From Aquibacillus salsiterrae (lineage in GTDB: Bacteria > Bacillota > Bacilli > Bacillales > Amphibacillaceae), in NCBI RefSeq assembly GCF_028416595.1, contig NZ_JAMQKC010000001.1, forward strand, positions 124,001-188,000: a stretch of DNA of 64,000 nt, written 5' to 3'. Positions 25,104-33,860 of the stretch are shown here, piece after piece; the first letter of the stretch is position 1; each line of letters opens with the position of its first letter. The notes beneath the pieces were generated by a model, which made no database searches, was not told where the DNA came from, and worked only from the letters and a program-made list of their open reading frames with translations. Both the position numbers and the translations under genes were made by a program.

Positions 25104-25128
25104 CCCCTTTCCGTTGTTGAGAGCAAAC

Positions 25129-26181
25129 TTATTTTTTACCACTCTGGTATAATAGATAAATAAAGTACGGTGCACCAATTGCAGACGTAAGTACACCCGC
25201 CGGAACCTCTAATGGCGCAAATGCAGTTCTAGCAATTAAATCAGCTAGTAAAACAATTATCCCACCAATTAAGCCCGACACAGGTAATAAAACACCGAAC
25301 GCTGATCCGACAAGTTTTCTCGCCATATGCGGCGCCATTAATCCAACGAAACCAATCCCACCAGCAAAAGCAACTGCACCACCGGCAAGTGCGGTACTTA
25401 AGAGTAGTAACACAAACCGATCTTTCTGCACTAATCCCCCTGCATTTGTCGCAAGTTCTTCACCTAATTCTTGAATGTTCAAACGCCTAGTAAATATAAA
25501 CAAAATAAGGATAGAAACCATCATCCACGGAATAACAGTAACTACTTCTGACCAGTTAGTACCATTAACACTACCTGTTATCCATATATTTGCTCTTGAC
25601 GCAGTAAAAATCGGACCGAGTAACATCGTCATTGTTGTCAATGCCTGAACAGTTGCCGATAACCCAACACCGATAAGAACAAGACGTATTGGCGTAATTC
25701 CTTGTTTGTTCCATGCTAAAAAATAAACAAGTAGACCCATGATAATGGCTCCTGATAAAGAAGCAAGGGGTAACCAACTAATACTCACAGTAAGTGTGTT
25801 GCTACGATCACTAAACCATGCTAAAAATCCAACTGTTGTGAAAGCTGCGCCGCCTGTGATACCAATAATATCGGGTGATGCTAGCGGATTTCTTATGATT
25901 CCTTGCAAGATCGCGCCTGAGAGAGCTAAACCAATACCAGCAATAGCAGCCATTAATATTCTAGGCATCCTGAAAGACAAAACAACTAACTGCTCCATTT
26001 CGGTTCCAATCCCTAAAATAGATCGAACGACGTTTAGTGGAGAGATTTTCATTTGGCCAAGCCCTAGACTAATAACAATTAAAATTGCCATAAGGACAAA
26101 CAAACTAACAAATAGCACCAGTGATCGCTTTTCTAACAAAAAAGATATTTTACCAAGCCGAACAGGGATATATTTACTCAT
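25129..26181 (-). CDS. FecCD-family siderophore permease (YfhA-like)
   Basis: 350-residue inner-membrane permease with about nine or ten helices. Family hallmarks are RMPRILMAAIAGIGLALSGA, ILQGIIRNPLASPDIIGI (about 94-111), and GGIGFVGLMAPHMARKLVG (about 273-291). It pairs with the next permease as a heterodimer, like YfiZ-YfhA of B. subtilis, which import schizokinen and arthrobactin. Its ATG overlaps the stop of the other permease gene by four bases, so synthesis is coupled. Confidence 0.9.
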   Translation of the reverse strand: MSKYIPVRLGKISFLLEKRSLVLFVSLFVLMAILIVISLGLGQMKISPLNVVRSILGIGTEMEQLVVLSFRMPRILMAAIAGIGLALSGAILQGIIRNPLASPDIIGITGGAAFTTVGFLAWFSDRSNTLTVSISWLPLASLSGAIIMGLLVYFLAWNKQGITPIRLVLIGVGLSATVQALTTMTMLLGPIFTASRANIWITGSVNGTNWSEVVTVIPWMMVSILILFIFTRRLNIQELGEELATNAGGLVQKDRFVLLLLSTALAGGAVAFAGGIGFVGLMAPHMARKLVGSAFGVLLPVSGLIGGIIVLLADLIARTAFAPLEVPAGVLTSAIGAPYFIYLLYQSGKK

Positions 26182-27176
26182 TCGTTAATCCCCCTTCTGG
26201 CTATGTAAATAAAGAACGGTGTCCCAATAAAAGCTGTCATTACTCCTACTGGTACCTCGCTCGGCATGATAATATACCTTGCGCCAATATCAGCGAACAG
26301 CAATAATAACGCACCTAAAACACCGCTATACGGAATGATCCAGCGATAATCAATTCCCACTAGCCATCTTGCAATATGAGGAATAACAATGCCAATAAAT
26401 CCAATTGGACCAGCAACTGCAACAGCTCCACCAGCCAACAAAATAACTAATACAGCACCAAATATCCTGACCAAGAGTGTACGCTGTCCTAATCCTTTCG
26501 CCACATCATCTCCCATGGATAGAACATTCATTTGGCGTCCAATGATAATAGCACATAACCATCCCGTTAGGAAATAGGGAAACACGCTTGTCAGTAGCTC
26601 TAGTTCTCTTCCTTGGACGGATCCCGCAAGCCAGAATAAAACTTGATCAAGCGCCTGTTCGTTTAATGTTAGAACACCTTGCGTAAGGGAAGAAAATAAG
26701 GCTGCAATAGCCGCACCAGCTAACGTCAACTTTATCGGTGTAATTCCATCCCTACCAAGCGAACCTAACACATAGACAATGACAACGGTAATTAAAGCTC
26801 CAAGGAAAGCCAACCACTTAAGTGTTCCCAATGATGTAATCCCAAAAAAACTAATACCTACAACAACTAAAAAGCTTGCACCTGCATTCACACCAAATAC
26901 ACTAGGAGATGCTAGTGGATTATTTGTAAGTCCTTGCATGATAGCACCGGCAATTGCGAGACTTGCCCCAACAGCACCGGCGATAAGTGCACGAGGAATT
27001 CTAGTATCCTGAATTATAATATGTTCATTTGATCCATCAAATTGATAAAATGAGTCAAAAACCATTTGCGTTGAAATCTTTGTAAGACCCAAAATAACAC
27101 TAGCCCACATAAAAACAATAATTAGTAGTACGCCGATGATAAGTCCAATCCACTTTGTCCAACTGCTTTTAATCAT
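26178..27176 (-). CDS. FecCD-family siderophore permease (YfiZ-like)
   Basis: 332-residue permease, first gene of the minus-strand half of the uptake locus. Features are TRIPRALIAGAVGASLAIAG, IMQGLTNNPLASPSVFGVNA (about 83-102) and GPIGFIGIVIPHIARWLVG (about 255-273). It is divergent from the binding-protein gene at 27385, and a Fur-box-like site at 27237-27251 lies about 60 bases upstream of its start. Confidence 0.9.
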   Translation of the reverse strand: MIKSSWTKWIGLIIGVLLIIVFMWASVILGLTKISTQMVFDSFYQFDGSNEHIIIQDTRIPRALIAGAVGASLAIAGAIMQGLTNNPLASPSVFGVNAGASFLVVVGISFFGITSLGTLKWLAFLGALITVVIVYVLGSLGRDGITPIKLTLAGAAIAALFSSLTQGVLTLNEQALDQVLFWLAGSVQGRELELLTSVFPYFLTGWLCAIIIGRQMNVLSMGDDVAKGLGQRTLLVRIFGAVLVILLAGGAVAVAGPIGFIGIVIPHIARWLVGIDYRWIIPYSGVLGALLLLFADIGARYIIMPSEVPVGVMTAFIGTPFFIYIARRGINE

Positions 27177-27236
27177 AAATTCTTACCTTCCCAGCACTAG
27201 AAGTCTTTTTATCTATCGATATAAGTCTAGTAAAAA

Positions 27237-27251
27237 TGAGAATCATTGTCA
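27237..27251. promoter_or_regulatory. Fur box for the permease operon
   Basis: TGAGAATCATTGTCA matches the 7-1-7 Fur consensus TGATAATNATTATCA at 12 of 14 defined positions. It lies on the permease side of the divergent intergenic region. Confidence 0.7.
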
Positions 27252-27299
27252 ATTGAATTGAGAATTAGTTTCATTAAAAGCACTTTTTCTTTTTTCATA

Positions 27300-27328
27300 T
27301 TGACATAATAGTTGAGAACGATTATCAT
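27300..27328 (+). promoter_or_regulatory. Sigma-A promoter of the siderophore-binding protein gene
   Basis: TTGACA (27300-27305), 17-base spacer, TATCAT (27323-27328). Only one base differs from the full consensus. The Fur box at 27313-27327 covers the spacer and -10. Confidence 0.8.
27313..27327. promoter_or_regulatory. Fur box overlapping the -10 of the binding-protein promoter
   Basis: TGAGAACGATTATCA matches the Fur consensus at 12 of 14 defined positions. Binding would block RNA polymerase directly. Confidence 0.75.
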
Positions 27329-27340
27329 TTTAAATGGTAA

Positions 27341-27355
27341 TGAAAATCATTATCA
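27341..27355. promoter_or_regulatory. Second downstream Fur box of the binding-protein gene
   Basis: TGAAAATCATTATCA matches the Fur consensus at 13 of 14 defined positions, 28 bases downstream of the neighbouring box and 30 bases before the start codon. Confidence 0.8.
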
Positions 27356-27384
27356 TTTAAAATGTTTTACATAGGAGGAGAATT

Positions 27385-28389
27385 ATGACTAAGAAAATAG
27401 TATTAGGACTCATTGCTTTATTGGTGTCTGTCGTGCTTTTTGCTTGCGGTTCAAGTGAAAACACAGCAAATGGTGAAGAACCAGAGGTAAATGCACAGGA
27501 AGAAACGTCGTCTGAAACAACTGAAGAAGAATCTACTTCGACGGAATCCTACGAAATCGAACATGCGATGGGAACTACTACGATTGAAGGAACACCAAAG
27601 AAAATTGTAGTCTTAACCAACCACGGAACGGAAGCCCTTCTATCTTTAGGAATTACACCGGTTGGAGCAGTACAATCCTGGACAGGAGATCCATGGTATG
27701 ATCATATTTCAGATCAAATGGAAGGTGTAGAAGTAGTTGGGGTAGAAAGTAATATTAATCTTGAAGCAATTGCCGCTTTAAAACCAGATTTAATTTTAGG
27801 TAACAAAATGAGACAAGAGGAGCAATACGAGGCGTTATCCGCAATTGCCCCTACAGTATTTGAGGAAACACTTCGCGGTGATTGGAAGATTAATTTTGAA
27901 CTAATCGCAAAAGCTGTTAATAAAGAAGAAAAGGGTCAAGAGATACTAGATGCATATAATGAGAGAGTTAACAATTTAACAGCTAATTTGGGAGATAAGA
28001 TAGATACAGAGGTGTCCATGGTGCGTTTCATGCCTAACGACGTTCGTATCTATCATAAAGATTCCTTCTCTGGTGTTATTTTACAAGAAATAGGACTCGC
28101 ACGACCAGAAGCGCAGGATGTCGATGATTTCGCCGCTAAAGGGGTAACAAAAGAGAGAATTAACGAAATGGATGGAGATGTTGTTTTCTATTTCACATAT
28201 GAAAACGAAAAAGGCGAAGGTAAGCAGGTTCAAGATGAGTGGATTAATGACCCATTATGGAATAATTTGAGTGCTGTTAAAGCAGGTAAAGCTTATGAAG
28301 TCAGTGATACGATATGGAACACAGCTGGCGGTGTTATTGCAGCTAACCTCATGCTAGATGATCTAGAAGACAAACTTTTAACTGAATAA
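27385..28389 (+). CDS. Iron-siderophore ABC transporter substrate-binding lipoprotein (YfiY-like)
   Basis: 334-residue lipoprotein that captures the ferric siderophore outside the membrane. It has a signal peptide with lipobox LFAC, Cys21 being the lipidated residue, then an acidic Ser/Glu/Thr-rich linker (about 22-55). The class III periplasmic-binding fold follows: KIVVLTNHGTEALLSLGITPVG, then NLEAIAALKPDLILGNKM. It is divergent from the permease-ATPase genes and under two Fur boxes. The family handles schizokinen-like hydroxamates; specificity here is inferred. Confidence 0.9.
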   Translation: MTKKIVLGLIALLVSVVLFACGSSENTANGEEPEVNAQEETSSETTEEESTSTESYEIEHAMGTTTIEGTPKKIVVLTNHGTEALLSLGITPVGAVQSWTGDPWYDHISDQMEGVEVVGVESNINLEAIAALKPDLILGNKMRQEEQYEALSAIAPTVFEETLRGDWKINFELIAKAVNKEEKGQEILDAYNERVNNLTANLGDKIDTEVSMVRFMPNDVRIYHKDSFSGVILQEIGLARPEAQDVDDFAAKGVTKERINEMDGDVVFYFTYENEKGEGKQVQDEWINDPLWNNLSAVKAGKAYEVSDTIWNTAGGVIAANLMLDDLEDKLLTE

Positions 28390-28397
28390 AACTTCTC

Positions 28398-28426
28398 GGA
28401 GGTTGAGCCGTTCAACCTCCTTTTTT
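28398..28426 (+). terminator. Terminator after the siderophore-binding protein gene
   Basis: GGAGGTTGA pairs with TCAACCTCC around a 5-base loop, followed by TTTTTT, 9 bases after the stop. Confidence 0.9.
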
Positions 28427-28465
28427 CTTGACAGAGAACTAATTCACATAAACTTACTTGCGTTG

Positions 28466-28906
28466 TTATTTCCATTGATTCACTTGAGACTTCATTACTG
28501 AAATGACTGTCCGTTTATAATTCAGTCCTATCATTAGTATTTTTATTTTTTGGAAGAGATTTAAGCTTTTATACTCTGGTTCCTCTTTGATAAATCGTTT
28601 AATAATTTGAAAGCTAGATGAGTTGTTATCGTTCATCTTGTTTAACAAAGCAGCCTTCGAACTATTTGCATGTTGATCGGCAATGAGGCATGGAACATAT
28701 TTCAAGTTGGTATGTTTGCTGAGAAAGTCAAGCCTACTATGTCCACTTAACACTTGATAACTGTCTTCTTTTTTATTCTTCTTAACAACCAATAAATATA
28801 AACAGTCCAACATTACTTTTCTCAAATACCGTATTTTATCTGTCACGTCTACTGGCTGATTATTTGTTATCTTTTTTAGTGGAACATATTGAATCGTAAA
28901 CTTCAC
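28466..28906 (-). CDS. ParB/Srx-like domain protein, hypothetical
   Basis: 146 residues starting at GTG 28906 (GGGGAGGG upstream). The core YQVLSGHSRLDFLSKH (about 49-64) resembles the ParB/sulfiredoxin motif (V-x-G-H-x-R), preceded by a VPLKKI strand as in ParB-like domains. The C-terminal half (SFQIIKRFIKEEPEYK, then LNLFQKIKIL) is helical. It is an orphan gene with no partition partner; role unknown. AT-rich with many Lys and Asn codons. Confidence 0.55.
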   Translation of the reverse strand: MKFTIQYVPLKKITNNQPVDVTDKIRYLRKVMLDCLYLLVVKKNKKEDSYQVLSGHSRLDFLSKHTNLKYVPCLIADQHANSSKAALLNKMNDNNSSSFQIIKRFIKEEPEYKSLNLFQKIKILMIGLNYKRTVISVMKSQVNQWK

Positions 28907-29072
28907 TTGCTTGCTCCCTCCCCTTGTTACATTGATTCTAATTAATTATATCTTATGTTAACTGTTCGATATGGGAACGGTTGCTGTAGCTTTTGAATCA
29001 TAAGACCTAGATTGGCAACAGAAACTATCATTCTGACAACTGCCTAATGCACCAGGCCTTGTTTACACAAAC

Positions 29073-29111
29073 AAAAAAACACCTTCAAACCACACGTGAG
29101 GAATGAAGGTG
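29073..29111 (-). terminator. Terminator of the bkd operon
   Basis: CACCTTCA pairs with TGAAGGTG (29080-29087 with 29104-29111), followed on the minus strand by a run of T. It lies about 10 bases past the bkdB stop. Confidence 0.85.
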
Positions 29112-29121
29112 CTACACATAG

Positions 29122-30396
29122 TTAATAAATCGGTGTTGTATCGATCGAGATGTTTTCTAATATCTCTTTAATATGCGACATAAACTGTCCACAAATTACT
29201 CCGTCTAAAACACGATGGTCAAGCGATAGACATAAATTCACCATATCTCTGGCAGCAAACATATCGTTAATGATGACCGGACGTTTCACGATAGACTCAA
29301 CTTGTAGAATGGCTGCTTGCGGATAATTGATAACTCCCATGGATTGGACAGAACCAAACGAGCCTGTATTGTTAACCGTAAAGGTACCACCTTCCATGTC
29401 TTTTTGCGAAAGACTACCTGTTCTTGCTTTGTTTGCTAAGCTATGTATTTCTTTAGCAATCCCTTTAATACTCTTCTCATCTACATTTTTTAATACTGGT
29501 ACAAATAGCTCCTGATCATGAGCGACAGCGATGGAAAGGTTAATTTCCTTTCGTTGGATAATTTTATCTCCGGCCCAAGAACTATTTAATTGTGGGAACT
29601 GCTTTAATGCTTTTGCAACGGCATTAAGGAAAAAGGCAAAGTAAGATAAGTTATACCCTTCGTTTTGCTTGAAGGCGTCTTTTTGTGAATTTCTATACCT
29701 TACTAAATTTGTTACATCAACTTCAATCATCATCCATGCATGGGGAATCTCGGTCATCGAACGGACCATATTTTGAGCTATTGTTTTTCTTATTCCTGTT
29801 ATCGAAATTTCTTTATCTCCCTCATTGGTTTTAATCCCTTCATAATTAGGCGGAATCCACATTGTCGGCTTATAATCCACCGAACTAGTCATACTTGGTT
29901 TGTTATTCGTTTCTTTAGGCTTGTCAGTTGCTAAGGTAGCAATTCCTCCATTAGCGATCACCGTTTCGATGTCTTTACGTGTAATCCTCCCACCTCGACC
30001 AGAACCTTTTACTTGCTGCAAATCAATATTATTTTCTTGAGCAAGCTTTGACACTGCTGGTGAATACCTCGTTTTCATCGAATTATCGGAAGCATTTTTG
30101 GTAGTAGCAGTAGTAAAACTTTCGTGTGACTGTTGTACACTTTTCTGTTCTGTTTGATTTGTTTCGATGTAGCACATCAACTCACCAACTGAAATGGCCT
30201 CACCCTCAACCGCTACGATTTCTTGGATTGTACCAGCATAAGAAGAAGGTACTTCCGCATTCACTTTGTCAGTCATTACTTCAGCAATTGGATCGTATTT
30301 ATTTACAAAATCCCCTGTTTTAACTAACCAATTACTTACTGTTCCTTCTGTTACACTTTCTCCTAATTTGGGCATTGTAATTTTTTCTATAGCCAA
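29122..30396 (-). CDS. bkdB: Branched-chain 2-oxoacid dehydrogenase E2 (lipoamide acyltransferase)
   Basis: E2 core of the branched-chain 2-oxoacid dehydrogenase complex. The 424 residues hold an N-terminal lipoyl domain (lipoyl Lys in VMTDKVNAEVPSS, about 43), a peripheral-subunit-binding domain (YSPAVSKLAQENNIDLQQVK, about 107-126), and a catalytic domain. The latter ends with the active-site motif DHRVLDG (about 394-400). Two Pro/Gln/Ser-rich linkers separate them. It is last in lpdV-bkdAA-bkdAB-bkdB and is followed by the terminator. Confidence 0.93.
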   Translation of the reverse strand: MAIEKITMPKLGESVTEGTVSNWLVKTGDFVNKYDPIAEVMTDKVNAEVPSSYAGTIQEIVAVEGEAISVGELMCYIETNQTEQKSVQQSHESFTTATTKNASDNSMKTRYSPAVSKLAQENNIDLQQVKGSGRGGRITRKDIETVIANGGIATLATDKPKETNNKPSMTSSVDYKPTMWIPPNYEGIKTNEGDKEISITGIRKTIAQNMVRSMTEIPHAWMMIEVDVTNLVRYRNSQKDAFKQNEGYNLSYFAFFLNAVAKALKQFPQLNSSWAGDKIIQRKEINLSIAVAHDQELFVPVLKNVDEKSIKGIAKEIHSLANKARTGSLSQKDMEGGTFTVNNTGSFGSVQSMGVINYPQAAILQVESIVKRPVIINDMFAARDMVNLCLSLDHRVLDGVICGQFMSHIKEILENISIDTTPIY

Positions 30397-30414
30397 GAAA
30401 TTTGCCTCCTTAAT

Positions 30415-31398
30415 CTAGAACTCAGCAAGCTCACGCATTGCTTTTTCTACTTTGTCTGGATTCATCATAAATTCCTTTTCCATCGTTGGCGCATAGGGCA
30501 TGGATGGTACGTCTGGACCAGCAAGCCGCTTGATCGGAGCATCTAAATCAAACAGGCAATGTTCGCTAATAATAGCGGCAACTTCTCCAATGATACTACC
30601 TTCTTTGTTATCCTCAGTGATAAGTAATACCTTACCTGTTTTAGCTGCAGCTTCTACGATAGCTTCTTTATCTAACGGATATACTGTTCTTAAGTCTAAA
30701 ATATGGACACTAATCCCATCTTTTGCTAACTTTTCTGCAGCCTGAAGTGCAAAATGAACACATAACCCATAAGTAATTACAGTGATATCTGTACCCTCTC
30801 GTTTACAGTCAGCTTTTCCAATTGGTAACGTGTAATCCTCATCTGGAACCTCACCCTTAATAGCCCGATAAGCACGCTTATGTTCTAAAAACAGTACAGG
30901 GTCATCATCCCGAATTGCTGCTTTTAGTAATCCTTTTACATCGTATGGGGTTGAAGGCATGACAATTTTCAAGCCTGGTTGATTTGCAAAAATAGCTTCA
31001 ATTGACTGGGAATGGTATAACGCCCCATGTACACCACCACCGTAAGGCGCTCTAATAGTTATTGGACAAGACCAATCATTATTAGATCGATATCTAATTT
31101 TAGCTGCTTCTGAAATAATTTGGTTAACTGCTGGCATAATAAAATCAGCAAACTGCATCTCGGCAACAGGTCTCATCCCATACATGGCAGCACCTATTCC
31201 AACCCCTGCAATAGCAGACTCTGCTAGTGGCGTATCCATTACTCTTAATTCACCAAACTGATTGTATAGACCATCTGTAGCACGAAACACTCCGCCACGG
31301 ACACCCACATCCTCCCCGAGGACAAACACTTTTTCATCCCGTTCCATTTCTTCCCGTAAAGCCATCGTTATTGCTTGTATATAAGATATTACTGCCAT
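30415..31398 (-). CDS. bkdAB: Branched-chain 2-oxoacid dehydrogenase E1 beta
   Basis: Beta subunit of the thiamine-diphosphate E1 component. The 327 residues follow the transketolase central/C-terminal pattern: VFVLGEDVGVRGGVFRATDG (about 24-43), MQFADFIMPAVNQI, and RAPYGGGVHGALYHSQS. It starts 12 bases after bkdAA, with which it forms the alpha2beta2 E1. Substrates are the 2-oxoacids from Val, Leu and Ile; the products prime branched-chain fatty acids. Confidence 0.94.
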   Translation of the reverse strand: MAVISYIQAITMALREEMERDEKVFVLGEDVGVRGGVFRATDGLYNQFGELRVMDTPLAESAIAGVGIGAAMYGMRPVAEMQFADFIMPAVNQIISEAAKIRYRSNNDWSCPITIRAPYGGGVHGALYHSQSIEAIFANQPGLKIVMPSTPYDVKGLLKAAIRDDDPVLFLEHKRAYRAIKGEVPDEDYTLPIGKADCKREGTDITVITYGLCVHFALQAAEKLAKDGISVHILDLRTVYPLDKEAIVEAAAKTGKVLLITEDNKEGSIIGEVAAIISEHCLFDLDAPIKRLAGPDVPSMPYAPTMEKEFMMNPDKVEKAMRELAEF

Positions 31399-31410
31399 CT
31401 AATCCCCTCC

Positions 31411-32394
31411 CTACTCTGCATAAACATGCTTATATATACTAGCTGGTTCTGCATATGGAGCATTTTCCGCATAATCTGTTGCTTCGTCTATTAACACTTT
31501 TAACTCTTCCTCTATTTGTTGCTCTACCGTTTCGGTAAGTAGATTCAATTCCCTTAAATAATTTGCGAACCCATAAACGCCGTCTTTTGCTTTAGCTTCG
31601 TCTACTTCCTCTTTCTTTCGATAAGATAAGTCGTCGTCATCACTAGAATGCGGTGTTAATCGGTAAGAAACCGTCTCAATCAATGTCGGTCCTTCGCCTT
31701 TGATCGCTCTTTCTCTCGCTTTGTTAACAGCATCATAGACCGCAAGTGGATCATTACCATCAACCGTTATCCCAGGCATCCCATACCCTATGGCACGATC
31801 AGATATTTTTTCACAAGCTACCTGTTTACTTAGTGGGACAGAAATAGCATATTGGTTATTTTCAACCATAAAAATAACTGGAAGCTTATGAACACTAGCA
31901 AAGTTTGCTCCTTCATGAAAGTCCCCTTGGTTTGAAGATCCCTCACCAAGCGTAACAAAACTAACCAATTCTTTTTTCTCCATTTTAGCTGCTAAAGCAA
32001 TACCAACCGCATGTGGTACTTGGGTTGTGACAGGAGATGACCCGGTAACAATCCGATTTTTCTTTTGACCAAAATGTCCAGGCATTTGTCTTCCACCAGA
32101 GTTCGGGTCCTCTGCTTTTGCAAATCCTTGCAGCATTAGGTCTCTTGCTGTCATACCAAAGGCCAAAACAACACCAACATCCCGGTAATACGGTAACACA
32201 TAATCAACCGATCTATTTAAAGCAAACGAAGCACCAACTTGTGCAGCTTCTTGACCTTGGCACGAAACGACGAAGGGGATTTTTCCAGATCTGTTCAGTA
32301 ACCACATTCTCTCGTCAATTCTTCTTGCAAGTAACATCGTTTTATACATATCAATGGCTTGCTCATCACTTAAACCAACAGATGTATGTTCCAT
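31411..32394 (-). CDS. bkdAA: Branched-chain 2-oxoacid dehydrogenase E1 alpha
   Basis: Alpha subunit of E1, 327 residues, with the ThDP-binding motif starting LGEGSSNQGDFHEGANFASV (about 149-168, GDG-like) and the phospho-loop motif YRLTPHSSDDDD (about 246-257). The E1 alpha N-terminus MYKTMLLARRIDERMWLLNR is visible. It has a GGAGG ribosome binding site and starts about 22 bases after lpdV. It acts with bkdAB. Confidence 0.94.
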   Translation of the reverse strand: MEHTSVGLSDEQAIDMYKTMLLARRIDERMWLLNRSGKIPFVVSCQGQEAAQVGASFALNRSVDYVLPYYRDVGVVLAFGMTARDLMLQGFAKAEDPNSGGRQMPGHFGQKKNRIVTGSSPVTTQVPHAVGIALAAKMEKKELVSFVTLGEGSSNQGDFHEGANFASVHKLPVIFMVENNQYAISVPLSKQVACEKISDRAIGYGMPGITVDGNDPLAVYDAVNKARERAIKGEGPTLIETVSYRLTPHSSDDDDLSYRKKEEVDEAKAKDGVYGFANYLRELNLLTETVEQQIEEELKVLIDEATDYAENAPYAEPASIYKHVYAE

Positions 32395-32415
32395 ATTTTA
32401 CCCTCCTATACTTAC

Positions 32416-33840
32416 TTAACCATGTAATCTCTTTCCCTCTATTGCAAAGGCAACTTCCCCAATTATTTCTGACAGTGACGGATGAGGATGAATGCTTTCA
32501 CTAATTTCAAAAGGCGATGCATCAAGAATCTTCGCTAATCCAACTTCAGAAATGAGGTCTGTAACGTGTGGACCAATCATATGGACCCCTAACAAATCAT
32601 TGGAGTCGACGTCAGCTATCATTTTCACAAAACCATCTGATTCACCATATACAAGAGCTTTACCAATTGCTTGGAAGGAAACTTTCGCTGTCTTGACTTG
32701 GTAGCCCTTTTCTTTTGCTTCTTCCTCTGTCAAACCAACTCTAGCTATTTCCGGATGTGCATATACACATGTAGGGACAGATAAATAATCCAACCGGTAT
32801 GGATGAAGACCTGCTATATGTTCCACAGCTATTAAAGCTTCCTTAGTCGACACATGTGCTAGTTGCATGCCACCTATTACGTCGCCTATAGCATAAATAT
32901 GTTCCTCGTTTGTTTGATAGAATTCATTCGTTTCAATATTCCTATTCGAATCAAGTTTAACATCAGTATTCTCAATTCCAACGTTACTAGTATTTGGTTC
33001 TCTACCTATTGCAATTAGTAGTTTGTCTGCTTCGATCGACTGTCTACCTTTTTCTATTACTACCTCTGCCTTCACGTTAGTCGTAATCTCGACTGTAGCT
33101 TGATCTAATGTTGCATTAGTAAAAATAGATACACCTTTTTTCTTGAGCCTTTTATCCATTTCCTTAGCAATATGCTTGTCCTCTGATGGTAAAATACGAC
33201 TGCCAGCTTCAACAATACTTACCTCTACACCAAAATCTGAAAGCATCGACGCCCATTCTATTCCTATTACTCCCCCTCCTACTATAATGATTGATTGAGG
33301 AAGTTCTTTCAAATCGAGTGCATGATCAGAATAAATTATCCTGTCTCCGTCTACATCAAGTTCCGGAATACCTCTAGCTTTAGATCCTGTAGCTATAAGT
33401 AAATATTTTGGTACTAACAGCTCATTGTCGTTGGAGCCAGCTAATTGTACAGAAACCGTACCAGCGTTAGGAGAAAAAATCGATGGACCGAGGATTGTAC
33501 CATTGCCATAGAAAACATCAACTTTTGCTTGATTGACTAGTGCTTGGACACCTTTATGTAACGATTCAACAACGGCATTTTTTCGAGCTTGGACCTTTGT
33601 ATAATTTAGTGAGATATTCTCTATTTCGACACCGAAAGTGTCTGATTCCTTTGATTGTCGCAGTACTTCTGCACTTCTTAATAAAGATTTAGAAGGAATA
33701 CAACCTTTATGTAAACAAGTTCCACCTAACTTATCCCGTTCAACAATTGCTGTTTTAAGACCTAATTGCGATGCCCTGATTGCTGCAACGTATCCTCCAG
33801 TTCCCCCACCAAGGATCACTAAATCATATTCTTTAGCCAT
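32416..33840 (-). CDS. lpdV: Dihydrolipoyl dehydrogenase (E3) of the bkd complex
   Basis: FAD enzyme that reoxidises the lipoyl group of E2. The 474 residues show the FAD dinucleotide fold (LVILGGGTGGYVAAIRASQL), the redox-active disulfide GGTCLHKGCIPSK (C44/C49 region), an NAD fold (IIIVGGGVIGIEWASML), and the C-terminal HPHPSLSEI with the catalytic His. The start at 33840 follows AGGAG by 7 bases. It is the first intact gene of the operon, 20 bases after the buk remnant. Confidence 0.93.
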   Translation of the reverse strand: MAKEYDLVILGGGTGGYVAAIRASQLGLKTAIVERDKLGGTCLHKGCIPSKSLLRSAEVLRQSKESDTFGVEIENISLNYTKVQARKNAVVESLHKGVQALVNQAKVDVFYGNGTILGPSIFSPNAGTVSVQLAGSNDNELLVPKYLLIATGSKARGIPELDVDGDRIIYSDHALDLKELPQSIIIVGGGVIGIEWASMLSDFGVEVSIVEAGSRILPSEDKHIAKEMDKRLKKKGVSIFTNATLDQATVEITTNVKAEVVIEKGRQSIEADKLLIAIGREPNTSNVGIENTDVKLDSNRNIETNEFYQTNEEHIYAIGDVIGGMQLAHVSTKEALIAVEHIAGLHPYRLDYLSVPTCVYAHPEIARVGLTEEEAKEKGYQVKTAKVSFQAIGKALVYGESDGFVKMIADVDSNDLLGVHMIGPHVTDLISEVGLAKILDASPFEISESIHPHPSLSEIIGEVAFAIEGKRLHG

Positions 33841-33860
33841 TTGCCCACTCCTCTCTTTTC

